Shown: positions 15,257-23,841, counted from the first letter of the stretch. The stretch: DNA of 64,000 nt from Leifsonia shinshuensis (GCF_013410375.1 NZ_JACCFL010000001.1:4354191-4418190), one strand, 5' to 3'. Notes: generated by a model from the letters alone, not told the origin. Numbers and translations: made by a program.

Positions 15257-16927
15257 ATGCATCACCCTGCCCTGCGCGGCGCCCGAGCCGCCACAACCCC
15301 CTGGCCGACGCGGATTATCGCATCGCTGGTGGCCGTCCTCCTCAGCCTGACGGGGCTCGCGGCCCTCGCGGCTCCCGCGGACGCCGCCGAGATCCCCGGA
15401 GCGATCACGAGCGTGAAGACCGACAAGTCGTCGTACGGCTACAGCGAGCGCCTCCGCCTGGACTTCACCTGGGCGGTGCCGGACGGCAGCGCCCCCGGCG
15501 ACACCTTCTCCCTCCAGCTCCCCGCCGCGCTGAGCGCCGCGAGCCTCGCGCGGTTCACCCTGGCCGCCGCCGACGGGAGCCCGGTCGCGACCGCCGCGTG
15601 GAACGGCAAGACCGTCGTCTTCACGCTCACCGACTACGTGGCGACCCATCGCAGCGTCGGTGGATCCGGATTCCTCACCGCACAGTGGGACCACAGCGTC
15701 GTCACCGAGACCGGCGGCCCCGTCGTCCTCACCTTCGGCACGAGCGTCACCACCGTGGAGATCGCACCCAAGCCGACCCCGCAGCCGACGGACCCCGGCA
15801 CCTCGCAGCCGTCCCCGCCGCCGACCCAGCGCGGGCTCTGGAAGGGCGCGGGCTGGGCCGACGGCTCGTACGAGGGCACGCGCGATCCCAGCGACAACAT
15901 CAACTGGCTGGTCGAGCTCCCGGGCAACCCGACCGGCTTCACCGGCCCCATCGACATCGTCGACCACACCGGGCAGGGCAGCGCCATCGACTGCGCCTCG
16001 ATCCGGATCACCGCGCGCGCCGGCCTCGCGGCAGGCACCCCGACGACGACGCTCGACCCGTCCCGCTCCACCGTGACCTGCGCGGACGGCACGCTCCACA
16101 TCGTCCTCGACCGGATCAAGCCCGACGAGTTCATCGACGTCCGGTACAAGGGCACGATCACCGACCAGGGCCTCGGCAGCTACTCCAACGCCGTCACCGT
16201 GACGGCGCCGGCGCAGACCTGGACCAAGACCCAGACCATCAAGCGGACCGCGGCGGGCGGCGTCGGGAGCGGGACGCAGTCCGTCTCGGTCGGCGACTAC
16301 GTGTGGCTGGACACCGACGCGAACGGTCGCCAGGACGCCGGCGAGCACGGCATCCCCGGCGTGACGATGGTGCTGACCGGGCCGACTGGAGGACCGGTGA
16401 CCGACATCGACGGGCACGTGGTGCAGCCGACCGTGACCGACGCGGGCGGGAAGTACCTCTTCTCCCGCCTGCCCGTCCTCCCGGCCGGGCAGCACTACAC
16501 GGTCACGATCGACAAGGACGCGTCGGCGAAGGCGCTCAACGGGCTCACGCCGACGCTGGAGCACATCGGCGACAGCGCAGGCGACTCATCGACCTGGACC
16601 GCGACGTCCACCGACCTGACGACCGACGGCGCAGCGGACCTCACGCTCGACTTCGGATTCACGGCGAAGGCGACGCCCTCCGGCCCGCTCACCACCCCGA
16701 GCGCCCCGGCCACGCCCGCCAGCCCGGCGGCGCCGGCCGCGGCGCCGCCCGCGCCGCCCGTCGACCCCGCGGCCGGCGGAGCGGGCGACACGGTCGTGCT
16801 CGCGCACACCGGTTCAGATGTCGCCCTCCCGATCGTCGCGACCGTCGTGCTGCTGACGCTCGGTCTCGGCGGGGTCCTGCTCGGCCGGCGCCGCCGTCCC
16901 TCCCACCGGGGCAGGGTGCACAGCTGA
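15257..16927 (+). CDS. Wall-anchored surface protein with SdrD-B-like domain and LAHTG sorting signal
   Basis: About 556 residues from [14 protein letters not shown] (15257). Order of parts: signal peptide ([24 protein letters not shown]), an adhesin-type Ig domain (~40-170) like the N2 domains of MSCRAMMs, a Pro/Thr linker, a second Ig-like domain (~190-330), an SdrD-B-like domain ([20 protein letters not shown], ~335-470), an Ala/Pro stalk and the C-terminal signal LAHTG plus helix plus RRRR. LAXTG is the class E sortase motif of actinobacteria. Likely a covalently attached adhesin or pilin-like protein. Separated by a terminator from the sigma factor gene downstream. Confidence 0.88.
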   Translation: MHHPALRGARAATTPWPTRIIASLVAVLLSLTGLAALAAPADAAEIPGAITSVKTDKSSYGYSERLRLDFTWAVPDGSAPGDTFSLQLPAALSAASLARFTLAAADGSPVATAAWNGKTVVFTLTDYVATHRSVGGSGFLTAQWDHSVVTETGGPVVLTFGTSVTTVEIAPKPTPQPTDPGTSQPSPPPTQRGLWKGAGWADGSYEGTRDPSDNINWLVELPGNPTGFTGPIDIVDHTGQGSAIDCASIRITARAGLAAGTPTTTLDPSRSTVTCADGTLHIVLDRIKPDEFIDVRYKGTITDQGLGSYSNAVTVTAPAQTWTKTQTIKRTAAGGVGSGTQSVSVGDYVWLDTDANGRQDAGEHGIPGVTMVLTGPTGGPVTDIDGHVVQPTVTDAGGKYLFSRLPVLPAGQHYTVTIDKDASAKALNGLTPTLEHIGDSAGDSSTWTATSTDLTTDGAADLTLDFGFTAKATPSGPLTTPSAPATPASPAAPAAAPPAPPVDPAAGGAGDTVVLAHTGSDVALPIVATVVLLTLGLGGVLLGRRRRPSHRGRVHS

Positions 16928-16943
16928 TCGCTCCGACCATCCT

Positions 16944-16979
16944 CCGAGGGGCGCCCGCGAGCGGGCGTCCCTCGGATTT
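16944..16979 (+). terminator. Rho-independent terminator
   Basis: A 14-bp stem, CCGAGGGGCGCCCG (16944-16957) with CGGGCGTCCCTCGG (16962-16975; one G-U pair), loop CGAG and then ATTT. It separates the surface protein from the ECF gene. Confidence 0.85.
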
Positions 16980-17009
16980 GCTAGTTTCTAGGCTCCGAGA
17001 GGAACGGGA

Positions 17010-18794
17010 ATGACGTCGTACGACTCCTTCTCCGATGTGGAACTGATCGAGCTCGTCCGCGGCGGAGACAACGCCGCCTTCGGCGCGCTCTGGGAGCGAC
17101 ACAACCGGGCGGGCGCCGTGGTCGCACGCTCGGCGACCTCCACGGCGGACCCGGAGGACGTCACCGCGGAGGCGTACGCGAAGATCCTCACCGCGATCCG
17201 GTCCGGAGGCGGTCCGACCAGCGCCTTCCGGCCCTACCTCTTCACCACGATCCGCAACATCGCGACCTCCTGGGGCCGCTCGCGACGCGAGACTCCGCTC
17301 GAGGACGCCGACGCGCTGGAGGACCCCTCGTTCGAGGAGGACGCGGCCGTCGCCGCGCTCGACCGCTCGTTGACCGCCCGGGCGTTCCGCAGCCTCCCGA
17401 GCCGGTGGCAGGAGGTGCTCTGGTACAGCGAGGTCGAGGAGATGGCTCCGAAGGAGATCGGTCCGCTGCTCGGCATGAGCGCGAGCGCTGTCGCCGCCCT
17501 CGCCTACCGGGCCAGGGAAGGTCTGCGGCAGGCGTGGATCCAGGCGCACCTCGCCACCGTGTCCGCGGACTCCGAGCACCGCTGGACCATCGACCACCTC
17601 GGCGCCTACGCGCGGAAGAAGACCAGCAGGCGGGAGACGGACCGGATCGACGCCCATCTCGCCGAGTGCGCCCGCTGCAGCATCGTCGCGGCCGAGGCCG
17701 AGGAGGTCGGCTCTCGGCTCGGCCTCGTGCTGCTCCCGCTCGTCGCCGGCATCGGCGGCGCGACCGCATACACCGCATGGCTGCACGCGGGGACGGGCTC
17801 CGCGGCCTACGCACTCGGCCCGGACGGAGTGGCCGCCCCGGCCGGGACCGCCACGTCCGGCGGGTCGGCGACGGCCTCCACCTCCACCCGGTGGGCGCTC
17901 GGCGTCACCGCTGCCGCGGTCGCGGCGGCGGTGACCATCGGCTTCGTCATCGGGCCGGGGATCGCCCAGAGCCTGTTCGGCCGCACCGCGGTCCCCTCGG
18001 CGCAGGGGCCGGTGAAGGAGCCGGCGCCTCCGGCGGACCCCGCTCCGGCCGACCCGCCGCCCGCGACCACTCCGGCCCCCGCTCCCGCGGTCCCGGAGAC
18101 CCCGCCGCCGGCCCCGGTCGCACCGGCGGCGCCGGCCGCTCCGGTCGTCTCCGCCCCGGTGGCGCCGGTTCCGGTGGCGCCGCTTCCGGTCGTCGCACCG
18201 CCGGCCGCCCAGCCGACGACACCGACGGCGCCCACGACGCCGACCACTCCCACAACCCCGACGCTCGCCGCACCGGTCATCGCCGGCGTCGACACCGGCT
18301 CCGGTCTCTACGCCGGCCTTCTCGCCCCGATCGTGTCGGGGACCTCCGCCCCTCGCGCGACGGTCACGCTCTTCGACCACGGCGTGAAAGCGGCGGAGGT
18401 CACGGCAGACTCCGCAGGGGCGTGGATCTCGCCGGAGCTGACGAGTGTCCGCCCGGACTTCTCGATCACGGCGACGCAGACCGGGACGGCCGGCGACGTC
18501 GCCGGCGTCACCTCCCCCGCATCCCCGGCGACAGCGGGCACCGTGACGGTGCCGCTGGTCACGGCGTCGGGTGGCGTGGGCTCTGTCTCCGTCCGGGTCC
18601 ACGGAGTCCCCGGCACGACGGTGCGCGTCGTCGCCGACGGCCACCCGTCTCCGTACACCTACGTGCTCGACAGCCTCGGCGACGGAGCCGGCAGCTACAC
18701 CTCGATCATCGTCGGCCCACGCCGCATCGGCGCGGCCTACGAGGACGGGCAGCGGCACGGACTCGTGGCCGACGTCCCGATCGTCGTCCAGTGA
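17010..18794 (+). CDS. ECF sigma factor fused to zinc-finger, membrane and extracellular domains
   Basis: 594 residues. Residues ~10-90 are sigma region 2 (ELVRGGDNAAFGALWERH, FRPYLFTTIRNIATSW); ~120-180 are sigma region 4 (LPSRWQEVLWYSEVEE, IGPLLGMSASAVAALAYRAR). A zf-HC2-like anti-sigma zinc motif follows (H216-x3-C220-x2-C223). Two hydrophobic segments (~237-259 and ~295-317), a Pro/Ala/Thr-rich stalk (~330-415) and a C-terminal Ig-like domain (~420-594) complete it. Such self-contained, membrane-tethered ECFs with carbohydrate- or surface-sensing tails are known from actinobacteria. It would couple a surface signal to transcription, perhaps of the neighbouring surface proteins (inference). 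Confidence 0.88.
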   Translation: MTSYDSFSDVELIELVRGGDNAAFGALWERHNRAGAVVARSATSTADPEDVTAEAYAKILTAIRSGGGPTSAFRPYLFTTIRNIATSWGRSRRETPLEDADALEDPSFEEDAAVAALDRSLTARAFRSLPSRWQEVLWYSEVEEMAPKEIGPLLGMSASAVAALAYRAREGLRQAWIQAHLATVSADSEHRWTIDHLGAYARKKTSRRETDRIDAHLAECARCSIVAAEAEEVGSRLGLVLLPLVAGIGGATAYTAWLHAGTGSAAYALGPDGVAAPAGTATSGGSATASTSTRWALGVTAAAVAAAVTIGFVIGPGIAQSLFGRTAVPSAQGPVKEPAPPADPAPADPPPATTPAPAPAVPETPPPAPVAPAAPAAPVVSAPVAPVPVAPLPVVAPPAAQPTTPTAPTTPTTPTTPTLAAPVIAGVDTGSGLYAGLLAPIVSGTSAPRATVTLFDHGVKAAEVTADSAGAWISPELTSVRPDFSITATQTGTAGDVAGVTSPASPATAGTVTVPLVTASGGVGSVSVRVHGVPGTTVRVVADGHPSPYTYVLDSLGDGAGSYTSIIVGPRRIGAAYEDGQRHGLVADVPIVVQ

Positions 18795-18825
18795 TCGCGC
18801 CGCGGGCCCTCTAGTGGCGCCCTTG

Positions 18826-18847
18826 GGGTGAAACCCAGGGTGAATTC
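18826..18847 (+). promoter_or_regulatory. TTCACCC-type repeat upstream of the small protein at 18976
   Basis: The minus strand reads GAATTCACCCTG followed by GGTTTCACCC; it is 18/22 identical to the + strand at 15032-15053. The same element therefore precedes both genes that flank the ECF gene. Regulator unknown. Confidence 0.35.
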
Positions 18848-18975
18848 GAGGAAACCGCGTCATCGTCCGGCACCTCGCGCGTCCCTTTACCGACGTGCCT
18901 CGCGCTGCTGACCCGAACTTCCGCGCGGGGCACGTCGACACCCACCCCACCCGCTGCGCTCACCCGAAGAGACCC

Positions 18976-19299
18976 ATGTCGACCTCCCTCCCCTCGACCG
19001 CGATCCCGAAGCCGCCGAGACTGCACCCGGCCCCGCCATCGCTCCACCGGTTCCACCGGCCGACCCCCGGAACCACGGCCTCAGTCGTCGTCGCGACCGC
19101 GAGATTCCTGACCACGCTCGTCGGAACCGACGTGCTGGCGTCGATGCCGGCGAACCGCGCCGTCCTCTCCGACCTCCTCGACCTGGAAGTCACGGAGCAC
19201 GGCTATCGCCTGCTGGTCGCCCCGATGATCGGCGGCCCCCGTCCGACGGACGAGGAGGTCTTCGCGCACACGTCCTGGTGGTTCGGGCAGCTGCCGTGA
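18976..19299 (+). CDS. Small hypothetical protein
   Basis: 107 residues from MSTSLPSTAIPKPPRLH, after a GAAGAG ribosome site. The N-terminal ~45 residues are Pro-rich; the C-terminal half (TARFLTTLVGTDVLASMPAN, LSDLLDLEVTEHGYRLLV, PTDEEVFAHTSWWFG) has the composition of a compact alpha/beta domain. Not recognised. It shares an upstream repeat element with the LAHTG surface protein. Confidence 0.5.
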   Translation: MSTSLPSTAIPKPPRLHPAPPSLHRFHRPTPGTTASVVVATARFLTTLVGTDVLASMPANRAVLSDLLDLEVTEHGYRLLVAPMIGGPRPTDEEVFAHTSWWFGQLP

Positions 19300-19390
19300 T
19301 CAGCGCTCGGTCGTGGTAAGGAGTCTGCGTGCGCGCCTCCCCTTGACGACTTCGCCGGCTCATCCGGCGGCGGAGACGGACTGATCGGCC

Positions 19391-19552
19391 CTAGTGCTCC
19401 GGCGGCTTCCGGGGCCGTCGGCTCGCGTGGTCGAGCTTCGCGTGCGCGCGGCGGACGCGCAACGCGTCGGTGAGCGCGAGCGCCACGGTCAGGCCGGCCA
19501 CCACGAGTCCGATGGTGAGCGGCACCAGGGCGCGGAGGTCGAGGTCGTTCAT
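19391..19552 (-). CDS. 53-residue membrane peptide, translationally coupled to mgtC
   Basis: A short gene starting MNDLDLRALVPLTIGLVVAG. Its ATG overlaps the mgtC stop by 4 bp (ATGA), the same coupling used throughout this window. It has one membrane helix (VPLTIGLVVAGLTVALAL) followed by a highly basic tail (RVRRAHAKLDHASRRPRK). Small membrane partners of Mg2+ transport proteins are known in other bacteria (for example MgtR and MgtS), but no sequence relation is claimed. Confidence 0.6.
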   Translation of the reverse strand: MNDLDLRALVPLTIGLVVAGLTVALALTDALRVRRAHAKLDHASRRPRKPPEH

Positions 19553-20331
19553 GCGTCACCCCGCCTTCTGAGGAGCGAGCGGAAGCCGAGCCGGCCCTGG
19601 TCGAGGGGCTGGACGGGCACGGGTTCGGGGTCCTCCGAGCGCCAGGAGGCCTCTTTGATGCCGTCTTCGAGGGAGATCGCGGTGATCACACTGTCGAGCA
19701 GCGCCGGCGCCGCGCCTTCGATGAGGACTTCGGCGTCGAGCCGGGAGAGCTCGTGGCCTTTCTCCGTGCTGGCGTCGAGGTGGCTGCTCATGGCGTGGAC
19801 GATGATGTCGGGTTCGCTGAGCAGCTCGCTCAGCCGCGCCCGGACCTCCGGCTCCCGTGCGTCGTCGACGAGCACCGTGAGGGCGTAGGCGCCGATGGTG
19901 TCCGTCTTGGCCACGGGCGCCCGATCCACCAGCCGGCCCAGCGGCCGGAGCAGCAGGTGGATGGCCAGCACGATGCCGGTGGTGGTGAGCGCGGGGACGA
20001 CGTGGCCGCCGGCGGCCTGGCAGCCCACCGCGGCGGAGCACCACAGGGTGGCGGCGGTGTTCAGGCCCTGCACCGTGAACCCCTGCCGCAGGATCACGCC
20101 ACCGCCGAGGAACCCGACGCCCGAGACCACGTACGCGGCCATCTGCAACGGCGCCTGGGGCACGTTCGCCTGGATGCCGAAGAGGACGAACGCGGCGGCG
20201 CCGACGGCGACGAGCGATTGGGTGCGGAGCCCGGCGGTGCGGGAGCGGTACTGGCGCTCCAGCCCGATGAGGAGGCCGCAGCCGCCGGCCAGCAGCAGCC
20301 GCAGCAGGTAGTCCAGGTCGGTGATGCTCAC
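19549..20331 (-). CDS. mgtC: MgtC/SapB-family membrane protein
   Basis: 260 residues. The N-terminal ~130 residues are the MgtC domain with the diagnostic GLLIGLERQYRSRTAGLRT and SGVGFLGGGVILRQGFTVQGLNTAATLW segments and four to five helices; the C-terminal ~110 residues form an ACT-like cytosolic domain (IGAYALTVLVDD). MgtC proteins adapt cells to low Mg2+ and modulate F-type ATPase or phosphate homeostasis. Third gene of a metal operon (Nramp-like, MgtE-N/CBS, MgtC, 53-aa peptide; gaps 32, 33 and -4 bp). Confidence 0.92.
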   Translation of the reverse strand: MSITDLDYLLRLLLAGGCGLLIGLERQYRSRTAGLRTQSLVAVGAAAFVLFGIQANVPQAPLQMAAYVVSGVGFLGGGVILRQGFTVQGLNTAATLWCSAAVGCQAAGGHVVPALTTTGIVLAIHLLLRPLGRLVDRAPVAKTDTIGAYALTVLVDDAREPEVRARLSELLSEPDIIVHAMSSHLDASTEKGHELSRLDAEVLIEGAAPALLDSVITAISLEDGIKEASWRSEDPEPVPVQPLDQGRLGFRSLLRRRGDA

Positions 20332-20364
20332 GGTGCTGCTCCTTCAGGGGTCAGGGGTCGCGGG

Positions 20365-21615
20365 TCAGGGCGTGCGGGTGCGGCCGCGTTCGCGCCAGTC
20401 GTCGGGGATGGACTCCTCGAGGGCGTCGTCCACGGTGATGATGCCGACGAGCTCTCCGTCGTCGGCGACGACGGGCACCGACAGCAGGTTGAAGTCGGCC
20501 ATCGTGTTCACCACCGCGACGACGTCGTCCGAGGGGGCGACCGCCACCGGCTCGGTCTCGGCGATCTCCCGGACGGGCGTCTGCGGGTCGGCGCGGAGGA
20601 GCTCGATGAGGCCCACGGCGCCGATCAGGCGGTTCTCGGCGTCGACGACGTGGACGGTGGTGAGCGCCTGGTCCTGCATGCTCGCGTCGCGCACCGCCTC
20701 CACGGCGTCGCCGGCGCTAGTGCCGGGCGCGACGGCCAGGTACTCGACGCCCATCATGCCGCCGGCGCTTCGGTGCTGGTAGCGCATCAGCCGCAGCACA
20801 TCCTCCCGCTGCGTGGCCGGCAGCGCATCCAGGACGTCCGTCCGCCGATCCTGCGGGAGATCGAGGATGGCGTCGACGACGTCGTCCGCGTGCATGCGGC
20901 TCAGGACCGCCGCGATCTCCGCGGTGTCCCTGCCTCTGAGCACGCGCGCCTGCTCGTCGTCGTCGAGCTCTTCGATGACGTCGGCCTCCAGCTCCGGGTC
21001 GCCGTGCAGGTGCTCGAACAGGTCGGCGCGCTCGCTCTGGGTCGCGGACTCGATGACATCGGCGATCTCCGCGGCCCGGAGTCCGTCGAGCCGGCGGAAA
21101 CGCGAACGCAGAGCCGCCGACGGCGCGTGACCGATCAGAGCGTCGAACGACTTCCAGTCCCGGACCGGATGGTCGCGCCGGCCACGCCACAGCGGCGCGC
21201 TGACGTCGACCCCCGTGGCCACCCAGCCCTGGCCGTCGTACCGGATGGCGATGTCGTAGGCGCGGACCAGCCGGGCGTGCTCGACATCGACCAGGCGGTG
21301 TCCTAGTACGGCCTCCTTCAGCAGCACCTCGCCGGGGCGCCGCTCGAACGGCCGAAGATCCAGGCGGGCCGTGCCGAGGGTGATCGACCCGTCGCCGAGC
21401 TCGGTGACGCTCTCGGCCGGGACGAACACGGCCCTGCCACCGACCCGCGCCACCAGCCCGGTCACGGCCGGGTAGCCCTCGGGTCCCAGACGGACGATCA
21501 CATCCGCCAGACTGCCGATCTGGGTGCCGCGCCCGTCACGGATCGGGCCGCGCAGCAGGCGGGAGAGCATCACCGGAGTGCCGGCGTTGATCACTGCGTC
21601 GTTCATGACATCCAC
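20365..21615 (-). CDS. PRC-barrel/MgtE-N/CBS-pair protein lacking a membrane domain
   Basis: 416 residues. Order: PRC-barrel-like N-terminus (~10-175; RDGRGTQIGSLADVIVRL), MgtE N-terminal superhelical domain (~190-290; ADVIEELDDDEQARVLRGRD) and a CBS pair (~295-405; GGMMGVEYLAVAPGTSAGDA and LSVPVVADDGELVGIITVDDA). It is the cytosolic Mg2+-sensing half of an MgtE channel without the transmembrane pore. Standing directly after the Nramp-like gene, it probably senses Mg2+ and gates or tunes that carrier (inference). AAAGGA ribosome site sets the start. Confidence 0.9.
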   Translation of the reverse strand: MDVMNDAVINAGTPVMLSRLLRGPIRDGRGTQIGSLADVIVRLGPEGYPAVTGLVARVGGRAVFVPAESVTELGDGSITLGTARLDLRPFERRPGEVLLKEAVLGHRLVDVEHARLVRAYDIAIRYDGQGWVATGVDVSAPLWRGRRDHPVRDWKSFDALIGHAPSAALRSRFRRLDGLRAAEIADVIESATQSERADLFEHLHGDPELEADVIEELDDDEQARVLRGRDTAEIAAVLSRMHADDVVDAILDLPQDRRTDVLDALPATQREDVLRLMRYQHRSAGGMMGVEYLAVAPGTSAGDAVEAVRDASMQDQALTTVHVVDAENRLIGAVGLIELLRADPQTPVREIAETEPVAVAPSDDVVAVVNTMADFNLLSVPVVADDGELVGIITVDDALEESIPDDWRERGRTRTP

Positions 21616-21647
21616 GTCCTTTCAGCAGAAGTATGCAGGTGAGCAGG

Positions 21648-23285
21648 TCAGTGGCCGAGGGCCAATTGCACGACCCGGACGATGACCAGGATCATCGCGA
21701 TCAGCAGGTACCCGCGCAGGACGCTCAGCCCGAGCCGGCGCCCGGTGGACAGCCGCGGCGGGCTCAGCAGCGCCAGCGGAGGCATCCGCCAGGTCGCCCG
21801 GTCGGCGCGCGCGACCGCCGGCGCGGCCGGGACGCGGTGCCGCAGCCGCCAGACGCCGAAAACGACACCGACCGCCGCGGACAGCGCGCCTCCCGCGATG
21901 AGGATCATGACGATCTGGCCGCCGGTGATGTCAGGGAAGATCACGCTCGCGGTCAGCACCAGCGAGAGGATCACGAGCACCGCGATCACCGCGGAGGTGA
22001 ACACGTTCACCCAGCGCCCGTTCACCCACGGGCCCAACACCTCCTTGTCGTTGCACAGCAGCAGCAGGAACACCGTCGCCGACGGCAGCAGCACCCCGGC
22101 GAGGACCTGCACGCCCACGGTGATCAGCCCGAGCGGGCTGCCCGGGAGCACCACGATCACGGCGGCCAGCAGGAGTAGCCCGGCGAACACCGCATAGAAC
22201 CCCTTCGCGTCGCGGACCTTGCGGTGCAGGGAGTGCTTGAGCCCGAGGGTGTCGCCCAGCGCGTACGACGTGGACAGGCCGACCGCGGCCGCGCCGATGA
22301 TGGAGGCGTCGATCAGCGCGATCGCGAACAGGACGCCCGCGACCTTGCCGACGTACTTCCCGATCCCGGCCGCGACACCGGCCGCGTCGGTGAAGTTGCC
22401 GAACTCGGGCTGGCCGGCGCACACCGCGGCCGGGACGGCCATGAGGATCGCGCCGCCGATGACCACGATGACGATGCCCACCCAGAGGTCCACCTTCTCG
22501 TAGGCCATGAACCGGGGAGTGATGCGCTTGTCGATGATGTAGGACTGCTGGAAGAACAGCTGCCACGGCGCCACCGTCGTGCCCACGATGCCGATGATCA
22601 GCAGCATCACCGTGGACAGCTCCGCCCCCGCCGGGAGCCCCGGCACGAAGAACCCGCGTGCGACCTCGGTGAGCGACGGGTGCGCGAGGAACGCCAGCGG
22701 GACCAGGATCAGCGACCCGAAGATCAGGAACATGCACAGCCGCTCGAACCGCCGGAACGATCCCGTGGACGCCGCGGCGATGATCAGCACCGCGGCGATG
22801 ATGACGCCGGGGATCTGCGGCAGTCCCAGGTAGCTCAGCCCCAGGCTGATCCCGATGAACTCGGTGATGATCGTCAGGGCGTTCAGCAGGAACAGGTCGA
22901 TGACGCTGAACGCGCCCCAGAACTTCCCGAACCGCTCCAGGATCAGCCGGGCGTGCCCCACCCCGGTCACCGCCCCGAGCCGCAGCACCATCTCCTGGTT
23001 CACGTAGAGGACCGGCACCAGCAGCAGCAGCGTCCACAGCAGGCTGTACCCGTAGTTCTGGCCGGCCTGCGTGTAAGTGCCGAACGCGCCGGCGTCGTTG
23101 TCGCCGACCATCACGATCAGGCCGGGGCCCACGATCGCGAGAAGCGTCTTCAGCTTCGCGGACAGCTTGGTCCGCGCGGCGTCGTCTCCGAGGGCGATGG
23201 TGCCGAAGGCACCCTGGATGTCGCCCACGTGCGCCGAGTCGAGGACGGCGTTCTGCGGAGGCGGGGTCTGCATGGTCGAAGGCAT
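21648..23285 (-). CDS. Nramp-superfamily divalent-metal carrier, probable Mg2+-type (NrMT-like)
   Basis: 545 residues with 11 or so helices. The canonical Nramp metal site in TM1 (DPGN) is replaced: the segment reads VGDNDAGAFGTYTQAG; in TM6 the usual MPH is replaced by APW within GTTVAPWQLFFQQS. Altered binding sites of this kind are known from Nramp-related Mg2+ transporters, and the partner genes (MgtE-N/CBS, MgtC) also point to Mg2+ rather than Mn2+. The C-terminus has an extra ~60-residue cytosolic stretch and a final helix. First gene of the operon, behind a >150-nt leader with hairpins and a possible short leader ORF. Confidence 0.88.
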   Translation of the reverse strand: MPSTMQTPPPQNAVLDSAHVGDIQGAFGTIALGDDAARTKLSAKLKTLLAIVGPGLIVMVGDNDAGAFGTYTQAGQNYGYSLLWTLLLLVPVLYVNQEMVLRLGAVTGVGHARLILERFGKFWGAFSVIDLFLLNALTIITEFIGISLGLSYLGLPQIPGVIIAAVLIIAAASTGSFRRFERLCMFLIFGSLILVPLAFLAHPSLTEVARGFFVPGLPAGAELSTVMLLIIGIVGTTVAPWQLFFQQSYIIDKRITPRFMAYEKVDLWVGIVIVVIGGAILMAVPAAVCAGQPEFGNFTDAAGVAAGIGKYVGKVAGVLFAIALIDASIIGAAAVGLSTSYALGDTLGLKHSLHRKVRDAKGFYAVFAGLLLLAAVIVVLPGSPLGLITVGVQVLAGVLLPSATVFLLLLCNDKEVLGPWVNGRWVNVFTSAVIAVLVILSLVLTASVIFPDITGGQIVMILIAGGALSAAVGVVFGVWRLRHRVPAAPAVARADRATWRMPPLALLSPPRLSTGRRLGLSVLRGYLLIAMILVIVRVVQLALGH

Positions 23286-23300
23286 GGCGAATCGCTTTCT

Positions 23301-23581
23301 CTTCGGCGGCGCGCGAAGAATCGGCGCGCGCCGTCGGGGGCTCGGGCAAGAGAGTGGCCGCGTTGAGCGGCAGGAACGGGTCGGACGGACGCGTTCAGGT
23401 CAGGGTGGAGGGAGCGATCGGCTCCTGTCTATCGCACTCGCTCATCGCTCACCTCCCGGTTCGGATCCCGCGTGCCTCCAGGACCGCCGAAACCGGCGGG
23501 GCCTCTCCACGTAAGACCTTTGGCACTCCGCGACGTCACCCGGGAACCGGGAGCCAATCGGGGCCACCCCTTAAGCCGGGG
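23301..23581 (-). promoter_or_regulatory. Structured 5' leader of the metal operon
   Basis: The ~550-bp gap 23286-23841 holds no convincing larger gene. Visible hairpins are CCGCCG-AAAC-CGGCGG (23484-23499), CCCGG-GAA-CCGGG (23539-23551), CCCC-N7-GGGG (23567-23581), and a GC-rich pair GGCGCGCG/CGCGCGCC within about 23308-23332 immediately before the Nramp-like ribosome site. I could not match it to the M-box or yybP-ykoY consensus. A metal-sensing leader is an inference. Confidence 0.4.
23395..23445 (-). CDS. Possible 16-residue leader peptide of the metal operon
   Basis: Reads MSECDRQEPIAPSTLT then stop, behind a near-perfect GGGAGGTGAGCG ribosome site, 110 bp upstream of the Nramp-like start. 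It is acidic and proline-bearing near the N-terminus, as in Mg2+-responsive leader peptides such as MgtL, where such residues destabilise ribosomes at low Mg2+. Function is inference. Confidence 0.4.
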   Translation of the reverse strand: MSECDRQEPIAPSTLT

Positions 23582-23685
23582 AGACCTGTCCTGACCCGTG
23601 GCGTCTCTCGACATTTGGGGTCGCTGGCATGTGTTCGCGAAGGAGCCTCAGCTAACGATCGGCACCTACAAACGTGATGGTACAC

Positions 23686-23728
23686 CGAAAATCGCTTATC
23701 TGCATCTATATGCAGATGAAGATTTTCG
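23686..23728. repeat. 43-bp AT-rich double palindrome
   Basis: Nested perfect inverted repeats: outer arms CGAAAATC (23686-23693) and GATTTTCG (23721-23728); inner arms ATCTGCAT (23698-23705) and ATGCAGAT (23710-23717) around CTAT. It is strongly AT-rich against a 70% GC background. It lies between the metal operon leader and the end of the 23842 gene; it could be an operator, a transcript-end hairpin or a remnant of mobile DNA. Confidence 0.6.
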
Positions 23729-23841
23729 CAGCCGTCGGCGGAGCTTCCACCCCGCCGATTCCACGGCGTCAGGTCGATGGTAGGGCGGTCCCGAGACGGC
23801 CGCCAGCAAGCTGAGCCAGGCCTAACCTGGCGGAGTCGCGG

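Noticed and set aside
16689..18950. Minus-strand 753-codon frame
   Set aside because: Arg/Gly-rich shadow of the ECF fusion gene.
22224..23366. Plus-strand 380-codon frame over the Nramp-like gene
   Set aside because: Antisense shadow with low-complexity composition.
23286..23600. M-box or yybP-ykoY riboswitch upstream of the metal operon
   Set aside because: A GTGCCAAAG segment recalls the M-box 3' part, but the GTTAGGTGAGGCTCC core and spacing are absent; listed only as an unclassified structured leader.
23598..23783. Plus-strand 61-codon frame (LTIGTYKRDGTPKIAYL...)
   Set aside because: No ribosome site, crosses the 43-bp palindrome, and has no recognisable family; it may be a remnant of mobile DNA but cannot be supported as a gene.
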